This document shows, one piece after another, positions 1-8,146 of a DNA stretch of 64,000 bases; the first letter of the stretch is position 1, and every line of letters begins with the position of its first letter. The stretch is from Neisseria sp. Marseille-Q6792 (lineage in GTDB: Bacteria; Pseudomonadota; Gammaproteobacteria; Burkholderiales; Neisseriaceae), in assembly GCF_943181435.1 (NCBI RefSeq), contig NZ_OW969598.1, positions 1,674,001-1,738,000 on the forward strand. The letters run 5' to 3'. The notes beneath the pieces were generated by a model, which saw only the letters and a list, made by a program, of their open reading frames with translations, ran no database searches and had not been told where the DNA came from. Both the position numbers and the translations under genes were made by a program.

Positions 1-1871
1 CTTCCTTTCAAATTCTCGACAGCGGCGACCAACTTTCCCTGATTAAACGCCTGCTCAAAAGCCTCAACATCGCCGAAGAAATCATCGCACCGCGTTCGCT
101 GCAAGGCTTTATCAACGCGCAAAAAGAATCCGGCTTGCGCGCTTCCGTCTTGAGTGCGCCCGATCCGCACACGCGCCGCATGATTGAGTGCTACGCCGAA
201 TACGACAAAATTTGCCAACGCGAAGGTGTGGTCGATTTTGCCGAACTCATGCTCCGCAGCTACGAAATGCTGCAAAGCAACGAAATCCTGCGCCAGCATT
301 ACCAAAACCGCTTCAACCACATTCTGGTCGACGAGTTCCAAGACACCAACAAACTGCAATACGCGTGGCTCAAACTCATGGCGGGCGGTAACACGGCGGT
401 ATTTGCCGTCGGCGACGACGACCAAAGCATCTACCGATTCCGCGGCGCAAACGTCGGCAATATGACTGCGCTGATGGAAGAGTTCCACATCGACGCGCCT
501 GTCAAACTCGAACAAAACTACCGCTCCGTCGGCAACATCCTCGCCGCCGCCAACGCCGTGATTGAAAACAACGACGAACGCCTCGGCAAAAACCTGCGCA
601 CCGACGCCGAAGCAGGCGACAAAATCCGCTACTACTCCGCCTTTACCGACCTCGAAGAAGCCCAATTCATCGTGGACGAAACCAAAGCCCTCGAACGCGA
701 AGGCTGGGATTTGGACAAAATTGCCGTCCTCTACCGTAGCAACGCCCAATCCCGCATCATCGAACAAAGCCTGTTCCGCAGCGGCATCCCCTACAAAATC
801 TACGGCGGCCTGCGTTTTTACGAACGCCAAGAAATCAAACACGCGCTCGCCTATTTGCGCCTCGCCGTCAATCCCGACGACGACAACGCCCTCTTGCGCG
901 TGATTAACTTCCCGCCGCGCGGCATCGGCGCACGCACCGTCGAAAACCTTCAGACGGCATCGCAAGAGCAAGGCGTTTCCCTCTGGCAAGCCGCCTGCAA
1001 TGCCGGCGCGAAAGCCGCCAAAGTCGCCGCCTTCGTCCGCCTGATTGAAGCCCTGCGCAACCAAGTCGGACAAATGCCCCTGTCCGAAATTATCGTCGGC
1101 ATCCTAAAAGACAGCGACCTGACCGAACACTACCGCACCCAAAAAGGCGACAACCAAGACCGCCTCGACAACCTCGACGAACTCGTCAACGCCGCCATCG
1201 AGTTCAAACCCGAAGACAGCAACTTTGAAACCCTGCCTGAAAACATTTCAGACGACCCCGCCTTCCCCATCCTCGCCTTCTTGAGCAACGCCGCCCTCGA
1301 GTCCGGCGAAAACCAAGCAGGCGCAGGCGAAAAAGCCGTCCAACTGATGACCGTCCACGCCTCCAAAGGCTTGGAATTTAACGCCGTCTTCCTCACCGGC
1401 ATGGAAGAAGGCCGCTTCCCCAGTGAAATGAGCCTTGCTGAACGCGGCGGCCTCGAAGAAGAACGCCGCCTGATGTACGTCGCCATCACCCGCGCCCGCA
1501 AACGCCTCTACATCACCATGGCACAGCAAAGAATGCTGCATGGGCAAACCCAATTCGGCATCGTCTCTCGTTTCGTTGAAGAAATCCCGCCCGAAGTGTT
1601 GCATTACCTGTCCGTCAAAAAAACCGCCTATGACGGCTACGGCAGCCCGCGCCAAACCGCCGCGCCCAAAGACAAAATCATCGACGACTACAAACAGTCG
1701 CAAACCTACGCAGGCTTCCGTATCGGACAAAACGTCCGCCACGCCAAATTCGGCACCGGCGTCATCATCGATGCCGTGGACAAAGGCGAATCCGCCCGAC
1801 TGACCATCAACTTCGGCAAACAAGGCGTGAAAGAGCTGGACACCAAGTTTGCAAAATTGGAAGCGATGTAA
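1..1871 (+). CDS. uvrD: ATP-dependent DNA helicase UvrD, 5' end outside window
   Basis: Superfamily 1 3'-5' helicase acting in nucleotide excision and mismatch repair. The frame is open from base 3, so the N terminus with the Walker A motif lies before the window; an internal TTG at 135 is not a real start. Visible motifs in order: Walker B DEFQDT, motif III GDDDQSIYRFRGA, motif IV QNYRS, motif V with TVHASKGLEF, and motif VI with YVAITRARKRL. The last 50 or so residues (FRIGQNVRHAKFGTGVI onward) form the Tudor-like tail typical of UvrD/PcrA, which separates it from Rep. The gene ends at the edge of the maf island and the first palindromic repeat begins 10 bases after the stop. Confidence 0.93.
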   Translation, partial: SFQILDSGDQLSLIKRLLKSLNIAEEIIAPRSLQGFINAQKESGLRASVLSAPDPHTRRMIECYAEYDKICQREGVVDFAELMLRSYEMLQSNEILRQHYQNRFNHILVDEFQDTNKLQYAWLKLMAGGNTAVFAVGDDDQSIYRFRGANVGNMTALMEEFHIDAPVKLEQNYRSVGNILAAANAVIENNDERLGKNLRTDAEAGDKIRYYSAFTDLEEAQFIVDETKALEREGWDLDKIAVLYRSNAQSRIIEQSLFRSGIPYKIYGGLRFYERQEIKHALAYLRLAVNPDDDNALLRVINFPPRGIGARTVENLQTASQEQGVSLWQAACNAGAKAAKVAAFVRLIEALRNQVGQMPLSEIIVGILKDSDLTEHYRTQKGDNQDRLDNLDELVNAAIEFKPEDSNFETLPENISDDPAFPILAFLSNAALESGENQAGAGEKAVQLMTVHASKGLEFNAVFLTGMEEGRFPSEMSLAERGGLEEERRLMYVAITRARKRLYITMAQQRMLHGQTQFGIVSRFVEEIPPEVLHYLSVKKTAYDGYGSPRQTAAPKDKIIDDYKQSQTYAGFRIGQNVRHAKFGTGVIIDAVDKGESARLTINFGKQGVKELDTKFAKLEAM

Positions 1872-1880
1872 ATTTAAAAT

Positions 1881-1977
1881 GCAGGCCGGATACTTGTATC
1901 CGACAAAAAAAATTTGACGCGTTTATCGTTTCCGAAAAACCGCTGTTGGAGATGTCGGATTCGAGAATTCGACCTAC
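1881..1977. repeat. 97-bp imperfect palindromic repeat, copy 1 (diverged)
   Basis: Starts GCAGGCCGGATACTTGTATC and ends with TTCGACCTAC, so its ends are inverted copies with some mismatches. The same 97-base sequence recurs at five cassette joints of the maf array (2717, 4151, 6283, 7802, 9320). This copy lies outside the array beside uvrD and is the most diverged. Confidence 0.8.
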
Positions 1978-2055
1978 GGAAAAAAACTGTAGCAAGGACA
2001 AGGCAAAAGGCCGTCTGAAAACGGGAAGGGCAATTTTGCCGAAACCTCCGCCGTC

Positions 2056-2075
2056 ATTCCCGCGCAGGCGGGAAT
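2056..2075. repeat. dRS3 repeat
   Basis: Exact ATTCCC-N8-GGGAAT, the neisserial duplicated repeat sequence 3, known as a 20-bp unit and as a prophage integration target. It sits within a short repeat array with the copy at 2136. Confidence 0.9.
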
Positions 2076-2135
2076 CCAGACCTTTCGGCACGGAAACTTA
2101 TCGGATAAAAGGTTTCTTTAGATTCCACGTCCTAG

Positions 2136-2155
2136 ATTCCCACCTGCGTGGGAAT
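2136..2155. repeat. dRS3 repeat
   Basis: Second exact ATTCCC-N8-GGGAAT copy, 60 bases after the first, with a related intervening sequence between them. Confidence 0.9.
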
Positions 2156-2226
2156 GACGGACGGTAAAAGCCGGGTATGAATACCCAACCCCCTGTTTAT
2201 AGCTGAAATCAATAAGGAAGAACATT

Positions 2227-2688
2227 ATGTCCCAAGTTTTTAAAGATTTTGATTTGTCCTCCGTATGGGAATCCGACAGTTGGGCAGATGAAAACTACAA
2301 AGAAGCCCCGTTTACCCCTGAAATTTTGGCTGCCGTAGAAAGTGAGCTAGGCTATAAATTGCCGCAAAGTTTTATTGAATTGATGGCAGTACAAAACGGC
2401 GGGATATTTGTCAAAAACTGCTTTCCGACCACGCAGAGAAATTCGTGGGCGGAAAATCATGTGCAAATTTGCGAGGTATCGGGAATCGGTTTTGAAAAAG
2501 AAGGGAGTCTGTGCGGTGCGATGGGGCAAAAACTTTGGCTGGAAGAATGGGAGTATCCTCCTATCGGCGTGTATTTGGTCACCGACCCGTCAGACGGTCA
2601 TGCCCTGTTTGCCTTGGACTATCGGGAGTGTGGAAAAGACGGAGAGCCGAAAGTGGTGCTTCCGGACTTAATTTTCCTAATTCATTAA
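2227..2688 (+). pseudogene. SMI1/KNR4 (SUKH) family immunity-like gene, 3' end replaced by maf DNA
   Basis: Encodes 153 residues with the SUKH pattern: an early W, the helix around LPQSFIELMAVQNGG, and a Y-P-P-I-G strand followed by DGHALFALDYRECG. SUKH proteins are common immunity proteins of polymorphic toxins. An AAGGAAG ribosome site lies 8 bases before ATG 2227. At about base 2656 the DNA switches to the conserved mafB spacer (in antisense), giving a foreign tail ending in FLIH, so the native C terminus is lost. It points toward the array, opposite to the maf genes. The fold call is good; whether the truncated product works is unknown. Confidence 0.7.
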
Positions 2689-2716
2689 TATCTTGTGAAG
2701 TTTGCTGTGCAGAGAT
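2656..2716 (-). repeat. mafB spacer remnant at the distal end of the array
   Basis: These bases match the start of every silent cassette (the segment coding for the AQQTLQDINELGNLSPEA region of MafB on the minus strand) and abut the palindromic repeat at 2717, as in the other cassettes. It marks a cassette whose toxin part has been deleted by recombination with the SUKH gene. Confidence 0.75.
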
Positions 2717-2813
2717 GTAGGTCGGATATTTGTATCCGACAAAAATATTTGACGCGTTTATCGTTTCCGAAATGCCGCTGTTAGAAAATGTCGGATTCGA
2801 GAATCCGACCTAC
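2717..2813. repeat. 97-bp imperfect palindromic repeat, copy 2
   Basis: Begins GTAGGTCGGAT and ends ATCCGACCTAC, an 11-base inverted terminal pair, with further inverted TCCGAC/GTCGGA inside. Identical placement to the other joints: directly after GCAGAGAT of the mafB spacer. Confidence 0.85.
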
Positions 2814-2815
2814 GG

Positions 2816-2944
2816 CTATATCCGTAAAGTCTGACCATTGTTCAATGCGGAAGGCGCGAATATTGCGGACGGAATGTAGAAACCAATATACTCAATTGCC
2901 ATACCATTCTCATCAAAATACCTATGCTGTTTAAAGTGCGTGGT
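2816..2944 (-). other. short coding remnant, possibly the 3' end of a lost maf gene
   Basis: A 42-codon open stretch with no good start ends in TAG at 2816, just beside the palindromic repeat. Its composition looks coding (residues include [19 protein letters not shown]). It lies where an immunity or toxin tail would be expected after the cassette 7 immunity gene. No family is recognised and chance remains possible. Confidence 0.3.
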
Positions 2945-3013
2945 TCATTACACGAGTAATTTTATTTTCAGGCTACCTGAAAGAAAGATAGGCAACTTAT
3001 TACTCATCTTACG

Positions 3014-3415
3014 CTAGCTCTCAATAATTGAATACGTTGCACTAGAACCAATTATCTCTATGAATGTTTGCTCAAACATAAAAATATAGTATTTAAAGAA
3101 TTCTCTATTCAAAGGAAAATAACTTTCTTTCAATATCCATTCCGCATAACGCTCATCAAGAAGTTCAAAAAAAGATTGACCACCATTTTCATGAAGCAAA
3201 GCTCTATCTGCATCTTCCGAAATTAAATCCATAAAAGTATCTATAAAATACGATTCATCAACAACCCTAAAATGAATAACATCTTCAATAGAAATTTTTA
3301 TGGTTTTATCCGTATTTCTATAACCAACTGCTATAACTTCTACTTTATCAAAGTTTATTGCTGCATTATCAAAATAGAAATAGCCAGTTGGGAAATCTAA
3401 GCTTTTTAATTTCAT
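3014..3415 (-). CDS. putative MafI-type immunity protein, cassette 7
   Basis: Encodes 133 residues, AT-rich and acidic, starting ATG at 3415, three bases after the stop of the cassette 7 toxin tip. It has no signal peptide or membrane segment, as expected of a cytoplasmic immunity protein. No domain is recognised. Its role is inferred only from position: every toxin tip in this array is followed at once by a small AT-rich gene, the arrangement known for MafB/MafI and CdiA/CdiI. Confidence 0.6.
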   Translation of the reverse strand: MKLKSLDFPTGYFYFDNAAINFDKVEVIAVGYRNTDKTIKISIEDVIHFRVVDESYFIDTFMDLISEDADRALLHENGGQSFFELLDERYAEWILKESYFPLNREFFKYYIFMFEQTFIEIIGSSATYSIIES

Positions 3416-3418
3416 AAT

Positions 3419-4150
3419 TTATCGTGTATTTCCATATCTGATTTTTATTTTTCGGTTATTACTAATTGTTATTTCAAGTGTTGGTTCTCCACCACTACTA
3501 TCATTACGAACATTAACCGCACGCCCATCAGGCAAATTGCCCGTTATCGTTCCATTAGGACGTGTTTGTACATTTCGAACATTCAGACTATTAAAATCAT
3601 TTAGTGCGTCATTGTAATCTCCCACTTTATCATACTGAACAGCGGGACCTTGTGTTTTACTCCTTTGAGTAGTATTGCTCAAAATGTCTTTGATTTGTAA
3701 ATCACTGCGCACCTTACCGGCTTCTATGTGAGCTGCCACACTACTCGGGTTATAAGGGTCGTTATCAATCTCAGGATTACCACCGCTGGTTTTTTGTCCG
3801 CCAGCCTGTTTCCCAACCTGCTGTACTGTATCGCCAATTTCATCTACCGTACCTAACGCCTTAGTCTGCATATGGCGGGCAGCAGGTTTTTTATAGCCGG
3901 TATTTTTAACCCAATCCCATTTAGTCGGGTTAAGTTCTACTTTTTTACCGCCCCAAACCTCTGCTATGGCAAGGACAGTTTGGGCTGTTGCAGTTATATT
4001 CGGATGGGCATCAGCCCATTGTCTGGCGGAATTGATACCGTCTTTTACCGCAAAAGCACTGTCCTGTAATAGGCTCGCGGCAGCAAGTTGTGCTTCCGGA
4101 CTTAAATTTCCTAATTCATTAATATCTTGTAAAGTTTGCTGCGCAGAGAT
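3419..4150 (-). pseudogene. silent mafB C-terminal cassette 7
   Basis: Carries the mafB spacer (AQQTLQDINELGNLSPEA through NPTKWDWVKNTGYKK and ARHMQT) and then a unique tip of about 145 residues ending NRKIKIRYGNTR. There is no promoter or start for full MafB; the frame simply opens at the repeat at 4151. Compared with the other copies, the spacer has a 12-base in-frame deletion (AEVWGG instead of AEAAGTVWGG), so this cassette would stay in frame if recombined into mafB. The tip includes LPDGRAVNVR and GEPTLEITIS stretches; I do not assign an enzyme family. The internal ATG at 3871 (MQT) lacks a ribosome site. Confidence 0.75.
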
Positions 4151-4246
4151 GTAGGTCGGATATTTGTATCCGACAAAATATTTGACGCGTCTATCGTTTC
4201 CGAAATGCCGCTGTTGAAAAATGTCGGATTCGAGAATCCGACCTAC
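4151..4246. repeat. palindromic repeat, copy 3 (96 bp)
   Basis: GTAGGTCGGAT ... ATCCGACCTAC at the joint between cassette 6 immunity gene and cassette 7. Confidence 0.85.
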
Positions 4247-4269
4247 GGCTGCTAAAAATTAGATTAGTT

Positions 4270-4626
4270 TCAAAAATGAAAAATTACTGTTTTTTCATTC
4301 TTTATAGCATATTCAAGTACATGAATAATATTTTTCACTAAGGGCTCTGTAGAAAAATCTGAATTTTGTAATTTTTCTTTTACAGCCAAAATACTTTCCT
4401 TATCTATTAGCCAATCCCCCTCACTTGGTCCAAATAACCAATTATCGGTAATTTCAGAAACAAGCCCCCATAATCCACGATTTTGATATTCAATAATTTG
4501 ATTTTCCGTAATTTCTACAACTGTTTCAGATTGAATGTTTTTATAAGCCCAATCAACCATTTCAGTATATTCACTAATTGAAACATTGTCTTTTAAACAG
4601 AAAATTAACAGGTTGTGTTCATTCAT
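4270..4626 (-). CDS. putative MafI-type immunity protein, cassette 6
   Basis: Encodes 118 residues, soluble and acidic, beginning MNEHNLLIFCLKDNVSISE. The ATG overlaps the toxin tip stop by four bases (ATGA), implying translational coupling. Family not recognised; immunity role inferred from position behind a distinct toxin tip. Confidence 0.6.
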   Translation of the reverse strand: MNEHNLLIFCLKDNVSISEYTEMVDWAYKNIQSETVVEITENQIIEYQNRGLWGLVSEITDNWLFGPSEGDWLIDKESILAVKEKLQNSDFSTEPLVKNIIHVLEYAIKNEKTVIFHF

Positions 4627-5297
4627 TTGTCTAAGTTCCTGATATGAGTTTGTTGTTGTAAATAATCTTTTGCTTGCTTACCTTGTAAATTACCGGTTTT
4701 CACAACATTACCATTTGAATCGAGATACTGTTTTCGTGAACTATCATAGATTCTAAAATAGTTGTTTTCGTTATCTTTTATAATTGTAATTTTTCCATCT
4801 AAACTAGTGTATCGAGTTTTAACTTTATCAGGACTTAAAATACCAGGTGTATTGGGAGTTAGTGTTTTGTGCACTGAATCAAAACTTGCTGAACTCCAGT
4901 TACTACTAAACTTCTCAAAACTTTGTTTTCTTTTTTCAGCGGTGCTGTTTGGTAAAGATTTAATAGGTTTATTCCCACCTGCCATCTCCCCATCTACAGT
5001 CTGCATATGGCGGGCAGCAGGTTTTTTATAGCCGGTATTTTTAACCCAATCCCATTTGGTCGGGTTAAGTTCTACTTTTTTACCTCTCCAAACCGTACCT
5101 GCGGCCTCTGCTACGGCAAGGGCAGTTTAGGCTGTTGCTGTTATATTCGGATGGGCATCAGCCCATTGTCTGGCGGAATTGATACCGTCTTTTACCGCAA
5201 AAGCACTGTCCTGTAATAGGCTCGCGGCAGCAAGTTGTGCTTCCGGACTTAAATTTCCTAAATTATTAATATCTTGTAAAGTTTGCTGCGCAGAGAT
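4623..5297 (-). pseudogene. silent mafB C-terminal cassette 6, spacer with nonsense codon
   Basis: The conserved mafB spacer runs from 5297 to about 4970, then a unique tip follows that ends QQTHIRNLDK. The spacer carries CAA to TAA at 5129-5127 (Gln of TAQTALA), so a MafB carrying this whole cassette would stop early unless crossover falls downstream of that base. The tip (SSNWSSASFDSVHKTL, then LDGKITIIKDNENNYFRIYD) is open to its stop. Enzyme type not recognised. Confidence 0.75.
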
Positions 5298-5343
5298 GTA
5301 GCAACTGTATTTGTACCCCGTCGGGTAAAAATACAGTTGCTAC
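5298..5343. repeat. 46-bp perfect-arm palindrome replacing the usual joint repeat
   Basis: Arms GTAGCAACTGTATTT and AAATACAGTTGCTAC are exact 15-base inverted copies around a GTACCCCGTCGGGTA-type loop. It occupies the same joint (after GCAGAGAT) that other cassettes fill with the 97-bp repeat, sharing only the outer GTAG/CTAC. Confidence 0.8.
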
Positions 5344-5363
5344 GGCTGCTGGGAAAGCAGTTA

Positions 5364-5681
5364 CTATTTTCCCAGTGGCTCAAAATTAATTGTTTCAGCA
5401 GATATTTTTATAATAATCCCTACATCAATAATAATTTCACTATAAAATTGGTATTTATATAGCTCTATTTCGGGTATAAACAAGGGAAACAAGCTATCTT
5501 CCTTATCCTCATAATCTACGAAATTATTTGTATCTAATTTAAAATTCAAAATATTACTGCATTTGATATATCCGAAATAATTACCTTCAATTGTATCTGT
5601 AAAAGATAATGTAAGGGTATTTCCATTATCGGAAAAGATTATTTCATAAAGGCTTACATTGTGAAAAATATTTTTTTTCAT
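5364..5681 (-). CDS. putative MafI-type immunity protein, cassette 5
   Basis: Encodes 105 residues beginning MKKNIFHNVSLYEIIF, predicted soluble and rich in beta-forming residues. Its ATG overlaps the toxin tip stop by four bases. Family not recognised; role inferred from position. Confidence 0.6.
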   Translation of the reverse strand: MKKNIFHNVSLYEIIFSDNGNTLTLSFTDTIEGNYFGYIKCSNILNFKLDTNNFVDYEDKEDSLFPLFIPEIELYKYQFYSEIIIDVGIIIKISAETINFEPLGK

Positions 5682-6282
5682 TTGATAAAGTATCCAGAAT
5701 GATGATGATTATTTGGCAATGGATTGCCTTCATAATCTTGTCGTTGCGGATATTTTCCCTGTACACCATCGGTTCGCGGCACTCTTTGGGTTCTTATAAC
5801 CTCTCCATTTGGACGAATATCTATTTTCACGCCATCAGGACCTTTCCATGTTTCATATTGAGCCGCATCTGAACCAGTACGTCTAAAACCTTGTTCTTGC
5901 AATGCTTGACGTAATTCATCTCGCGTAGTTGGTCTGATAGATTTAACAACTGGCTTGTTTCCTCCTGCCATCTCACCGTCCAACGTCTGCATATGGCGGG
6001 TAGCAGGTTTTTTATAGCCGGTATTTTTAACCCAATCCCATTTGGTCGGGTTAAGTTCTACTTTTTTACCTCTCCAAACCGTACCTGCGGCCTCTGCTAC
6101 GGCAAGAGCAGTTTGGGCTGTTGCAGTTATATTCGGATGGGCATCAGCCCATTGTCTGGCGGAATTAATGCCGTTTTTACCGCAAAAGCACTGTCCTGTA
6201 ATAGGCTCGCGGCAGCAAGTTGTGCTTCCGGACTTAAATTTCCTAAATCATTAATATCTTGTAAAGTTTGCTGTGCAGAGAT
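5678..6282 (-). pseudogene. silent mafB C-terminal cassette 5, spacer frameshifted
   Basis: The spacer lacks one base near 6174 (GTAAAAACGGC where other copies have GTAAAAGACGGC), shifting the frame upstream of the motif MQTLDGEMAGGNK. The tip from 5992 is open for 104 residues with WKGPDGVKIDIRPNGEVIRT and ends NNHHHSGYFIK. The GPDG-KIDIRPNGEV pattern and the terminal His cluster recall tips of other polymorphic toxins that NCBI numbers as separate types, but I cannot fix the family. Confidence 0.75.
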
Positions 6283-6379
6283 GTAGGTCGGATATTTGTA
6301 TCCGACAAAAATATTTGACGCGTTTATCGTTTCCGAAAAAACGCTGTTGGAAAATGTCGGATTCGAGAATCCGACCTAC
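6283..6379. repeat. 97-bp imperfect palindromic repeat, copy 4
   Basis: GTAGGTCGGAT ... ATCCGACCTAC, joining cassette 5 to the broken orphan immunity gene at 6380. The repeat truncates that gene. Confidence 0.85.
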
Positions 6380-6841
6380 GGCTGCTTCTCTGTCTAAATA
6401 AAATCTTACGATAAGTTTTTGTCTAATTTCATCAAATTCTGCCGTAATTAATCTTATATTGATATGAATACACGGTTCATACCTGCTATTAACCAGTCAG
6501 GTGTAGTTGGATGGGGATTCATTTTTAATAATATCTTCAAGCAAGTGAAATGTAAGAAAAGCGTAGATACTTGAAGGCCGGCTATCTGATTGGCAAAAAG
6601 AAATTTCGGAGATAAAGAATTTCCGTTTATATTTCTCATAAATTAAATCAACACCTTGTTTTGCATAAAAACTAACTTCCCCAGGAAGGATATTTATAAC
6701 ATTCTCTCCTTTTACTTTTATAGTTAATGGTTTGATTTTTATATTTTCATGAATATCTGATAGGATTATTTCTAAAAAATTATTTTTATTTCCAGTCATT
6801 CTGGCTATTTTATGTATATTTCCATTGTGTTCGATTATCAT
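6380..6841 (-). pseudogene. orphan immunity-like gene with in-frame TGA and truncated 3' end
   Basis: The ATG at 6841 opens 114 codons to TGA at 6499-6497 (residues ESPSNYT then stop). The same frame continues with LVNSRYEPCIHINIRLITAE and then LDREAA until the palindromic repeat starts. A TGG to TGA change would explain the stop, so the gene has suffered both a nonsense change and loss of its end. It lies 37 bases after the cassette 4 immunity gene and no toxin tip of its own remains, suggesting it was carried in from another cassette. Family not recognised. Confidence 0.6.
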
Positions 6842-6878
6842 TTTATTTTTTCCAAGGATTTCCTTCTATATTGATAGT

Positions 6879-7202
6879 TTATCTAAAGATTTCATTTAAA
6901 ATATCCTGACTAATTTCTTGTTTATATAATTCTACAATTTTCTGTTTCTGTGTATTTGTATAAAATTTTTCGTTGGTATCTGCTTGATATTTTAATTGTC
7001 TCAATATTTCCATGATTTCATATTCTGATTTTTCATCATATTCTTCAATCATGTAATCAACAAATTGTTTTAGAATATCAAAGGCTTCGTAACTTTCCAA
7101 AATTTTAATATGTTTATCGGCAAAATTGGACATATACCATTCGTCAGTGATTGGATTAGTATTTAAATCATCTAAAAAAACATTTACATCATCTAAAAAC
7201 AT
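6879..7202 (-). CDS. putative MafI-type immunity protein, cassette 4
   Basis: Encodes 107 residues, acidic and mainly helical by composition (MFLDDVNVFLDDLNTNPITD, later YKQEISQDILNEIFR). It starts two bases after the toxin tip stop. Family not recognised; role by position. Confidence 0.6.
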   Translation of the reverse strand: MFLDDVNVFLDDLNTNPITDEWYMSNFADKHIKILESYEAFDILKQFVDYMIEEYDEKSEYEIMEILRQLKYQADTNEKFYTNTQKQKIVELYKQEISQDILNEIFR

Positions 7203-7204
7203 GA

Positions 7205-7801
7205 CTAATCCTTAAACTTAAAATCTGTTTTTTCACCGGTTCTTGTGTTTTCAATGTAATGTATCTCAATTTTGTTTACGTTTTGAACACGCTTAACCCA
7301 ACCGTCTTTTGCTAACCAACCATTTTTAGTATCGGACATAGGAGGTATTCTCGCAGGAGTTTTGCCCTGTGGGTTTGCCTTAACTTCTTCCATTGCTAAT
7401 TGTTCCTTTAAATTATTAGGTATTGTACGACCGGTTGATTTTTCAACAGATTGTGTCCCTATTTTTAATGATTTGTTTCCCTCAGCTATTTCCCCGTCAA
7501 CAGTCTGCATATGGCGGGTAGCAGGTGTTTCATAGCCGGTATTTTTAACCCAATCCTATTTAGTCGGGTTAAGTTCTACTTTTTTACCTCTCCAAACCGT
7601 ACCTGCGGCCTCTGCTACGGCAAGGGCAGTTTGGGCTGTTGCTGTTATATTCGGATGGGCATCAGCCCATTGTCTGGCGGAATTGATACCGTCTTTTACC
7701 GCAAAAGCACTGTCCTGTAATAGGCTCGCGGCAGCAAGTTGTGCTTCCGGACTTAAATTTCCTAAATCATTAATATCTTGTAAAGTTTGCTGTGCAGAGA
7801 T
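7205..7801 (-). pseudogene. silent mafB C-terminal cassette 4, spacer with nonsense codon
   Basis: The spacer has TGG to TAG at 7558-7556 (first Trp of KWDWVKN). The tip from MQTVDGEIAEGNK is open and ends KIEIHYIENTRTGEKTDFKF plus KD. The stretch LAMEEVKANPQGKTP, then MSDTKNGWLAKDGWVK and EIHY, is a recurrent polymorphic toxin end with conserved W, E and H residues; I recognise the pattern as toxin-like but not its chemistry. Confidence 0.75.
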
Positions 7802-7898
7802 GTAGGTCGGATATTTGTATCCGACAAAAATATTTGACGCGTTTATCGTTTCCGAAAAAACGCTGTTGAAAAATGTCGGATTCGAGAATCCGACCTAC
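7802..7898. repeat. 97-bp imperfect palindromic repeat, copy 5
   Basis: GTAGGTCGGAT ... ATCCGACCTAC. Its right end supplies the stop codon of the truncated immunity gene at 7895-8011. Confidence 0.85.
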
Positions 7899-8011
7899 GG
7901 TTGCTGAACAATGTTTTGTAGAACTTGCTCAAAATCCATGTTTCGCCATTTTCCTTTATATGTACCTAATGCAGCACGGGTTACGATTTCGTTTAAGTCA
8001 TAAATAGCCAT
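7895..8011 (-). pseudogene. truncated immunity gene, paralogue of the cassette 3 immunity gene
   Basis: The ATG at 8011 opens 38 codons starting MAIYDLNEIVTRAALGTYKG and ending inside the palindromic repeat (TAG at 7897-7895). It aligns with the first 38 residues of the intact gene at 8557-8147 (MKIYNLDNIITSSALSLYKS), sharing the I-Y-L-I-AL-YK-W spacing. It is therefore a duplicated, diverged immunity gene cut off when the repeat and cassette 4 were joined. Confidence 0.65.
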
Positions 8012-8061
8012 TTACGTCCTCTGCTAATTTTCAGCGAGTAGATTGAGTTACTAAACCCAAC

Positions 8062-8092
8062 AAAAAAGCAGCCTGAAAAATTTCAGGATGCT
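8062..8092 (-). terminator. rho-independent terminator after cassette 3 immunity gene
   Basis: On the minus strand AGCATCCTGAAA pairs with TTTCAGGCTGCT, followed by a T run. It lies 55 bases past the stop at 8147. Confidence 0.6.
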
Positions 8093-8146
8093 TGTTTTAT
8101 GTTTTTTATCAATGAATTAGGTTTTAATCCAGCCTGCGCTTGCTAG

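Noticed and set aside
2967..2986. Hairpin TTTCAGGCTACCTGAAA as a terminator for the cassette 7 immunity gene
   Set aside because: The stem is perfect but neither strand has a proper T run after it, so I did not list it as a terminator.
3872..4069. Recurring plus-strand frame starting MAGSRFFIAGIFNPIPFSRV, seen in several cassettes
   Set aside because: It is the antisense of the conserved mafB spacer, so it recurs because the spacer recurs; no start signals.
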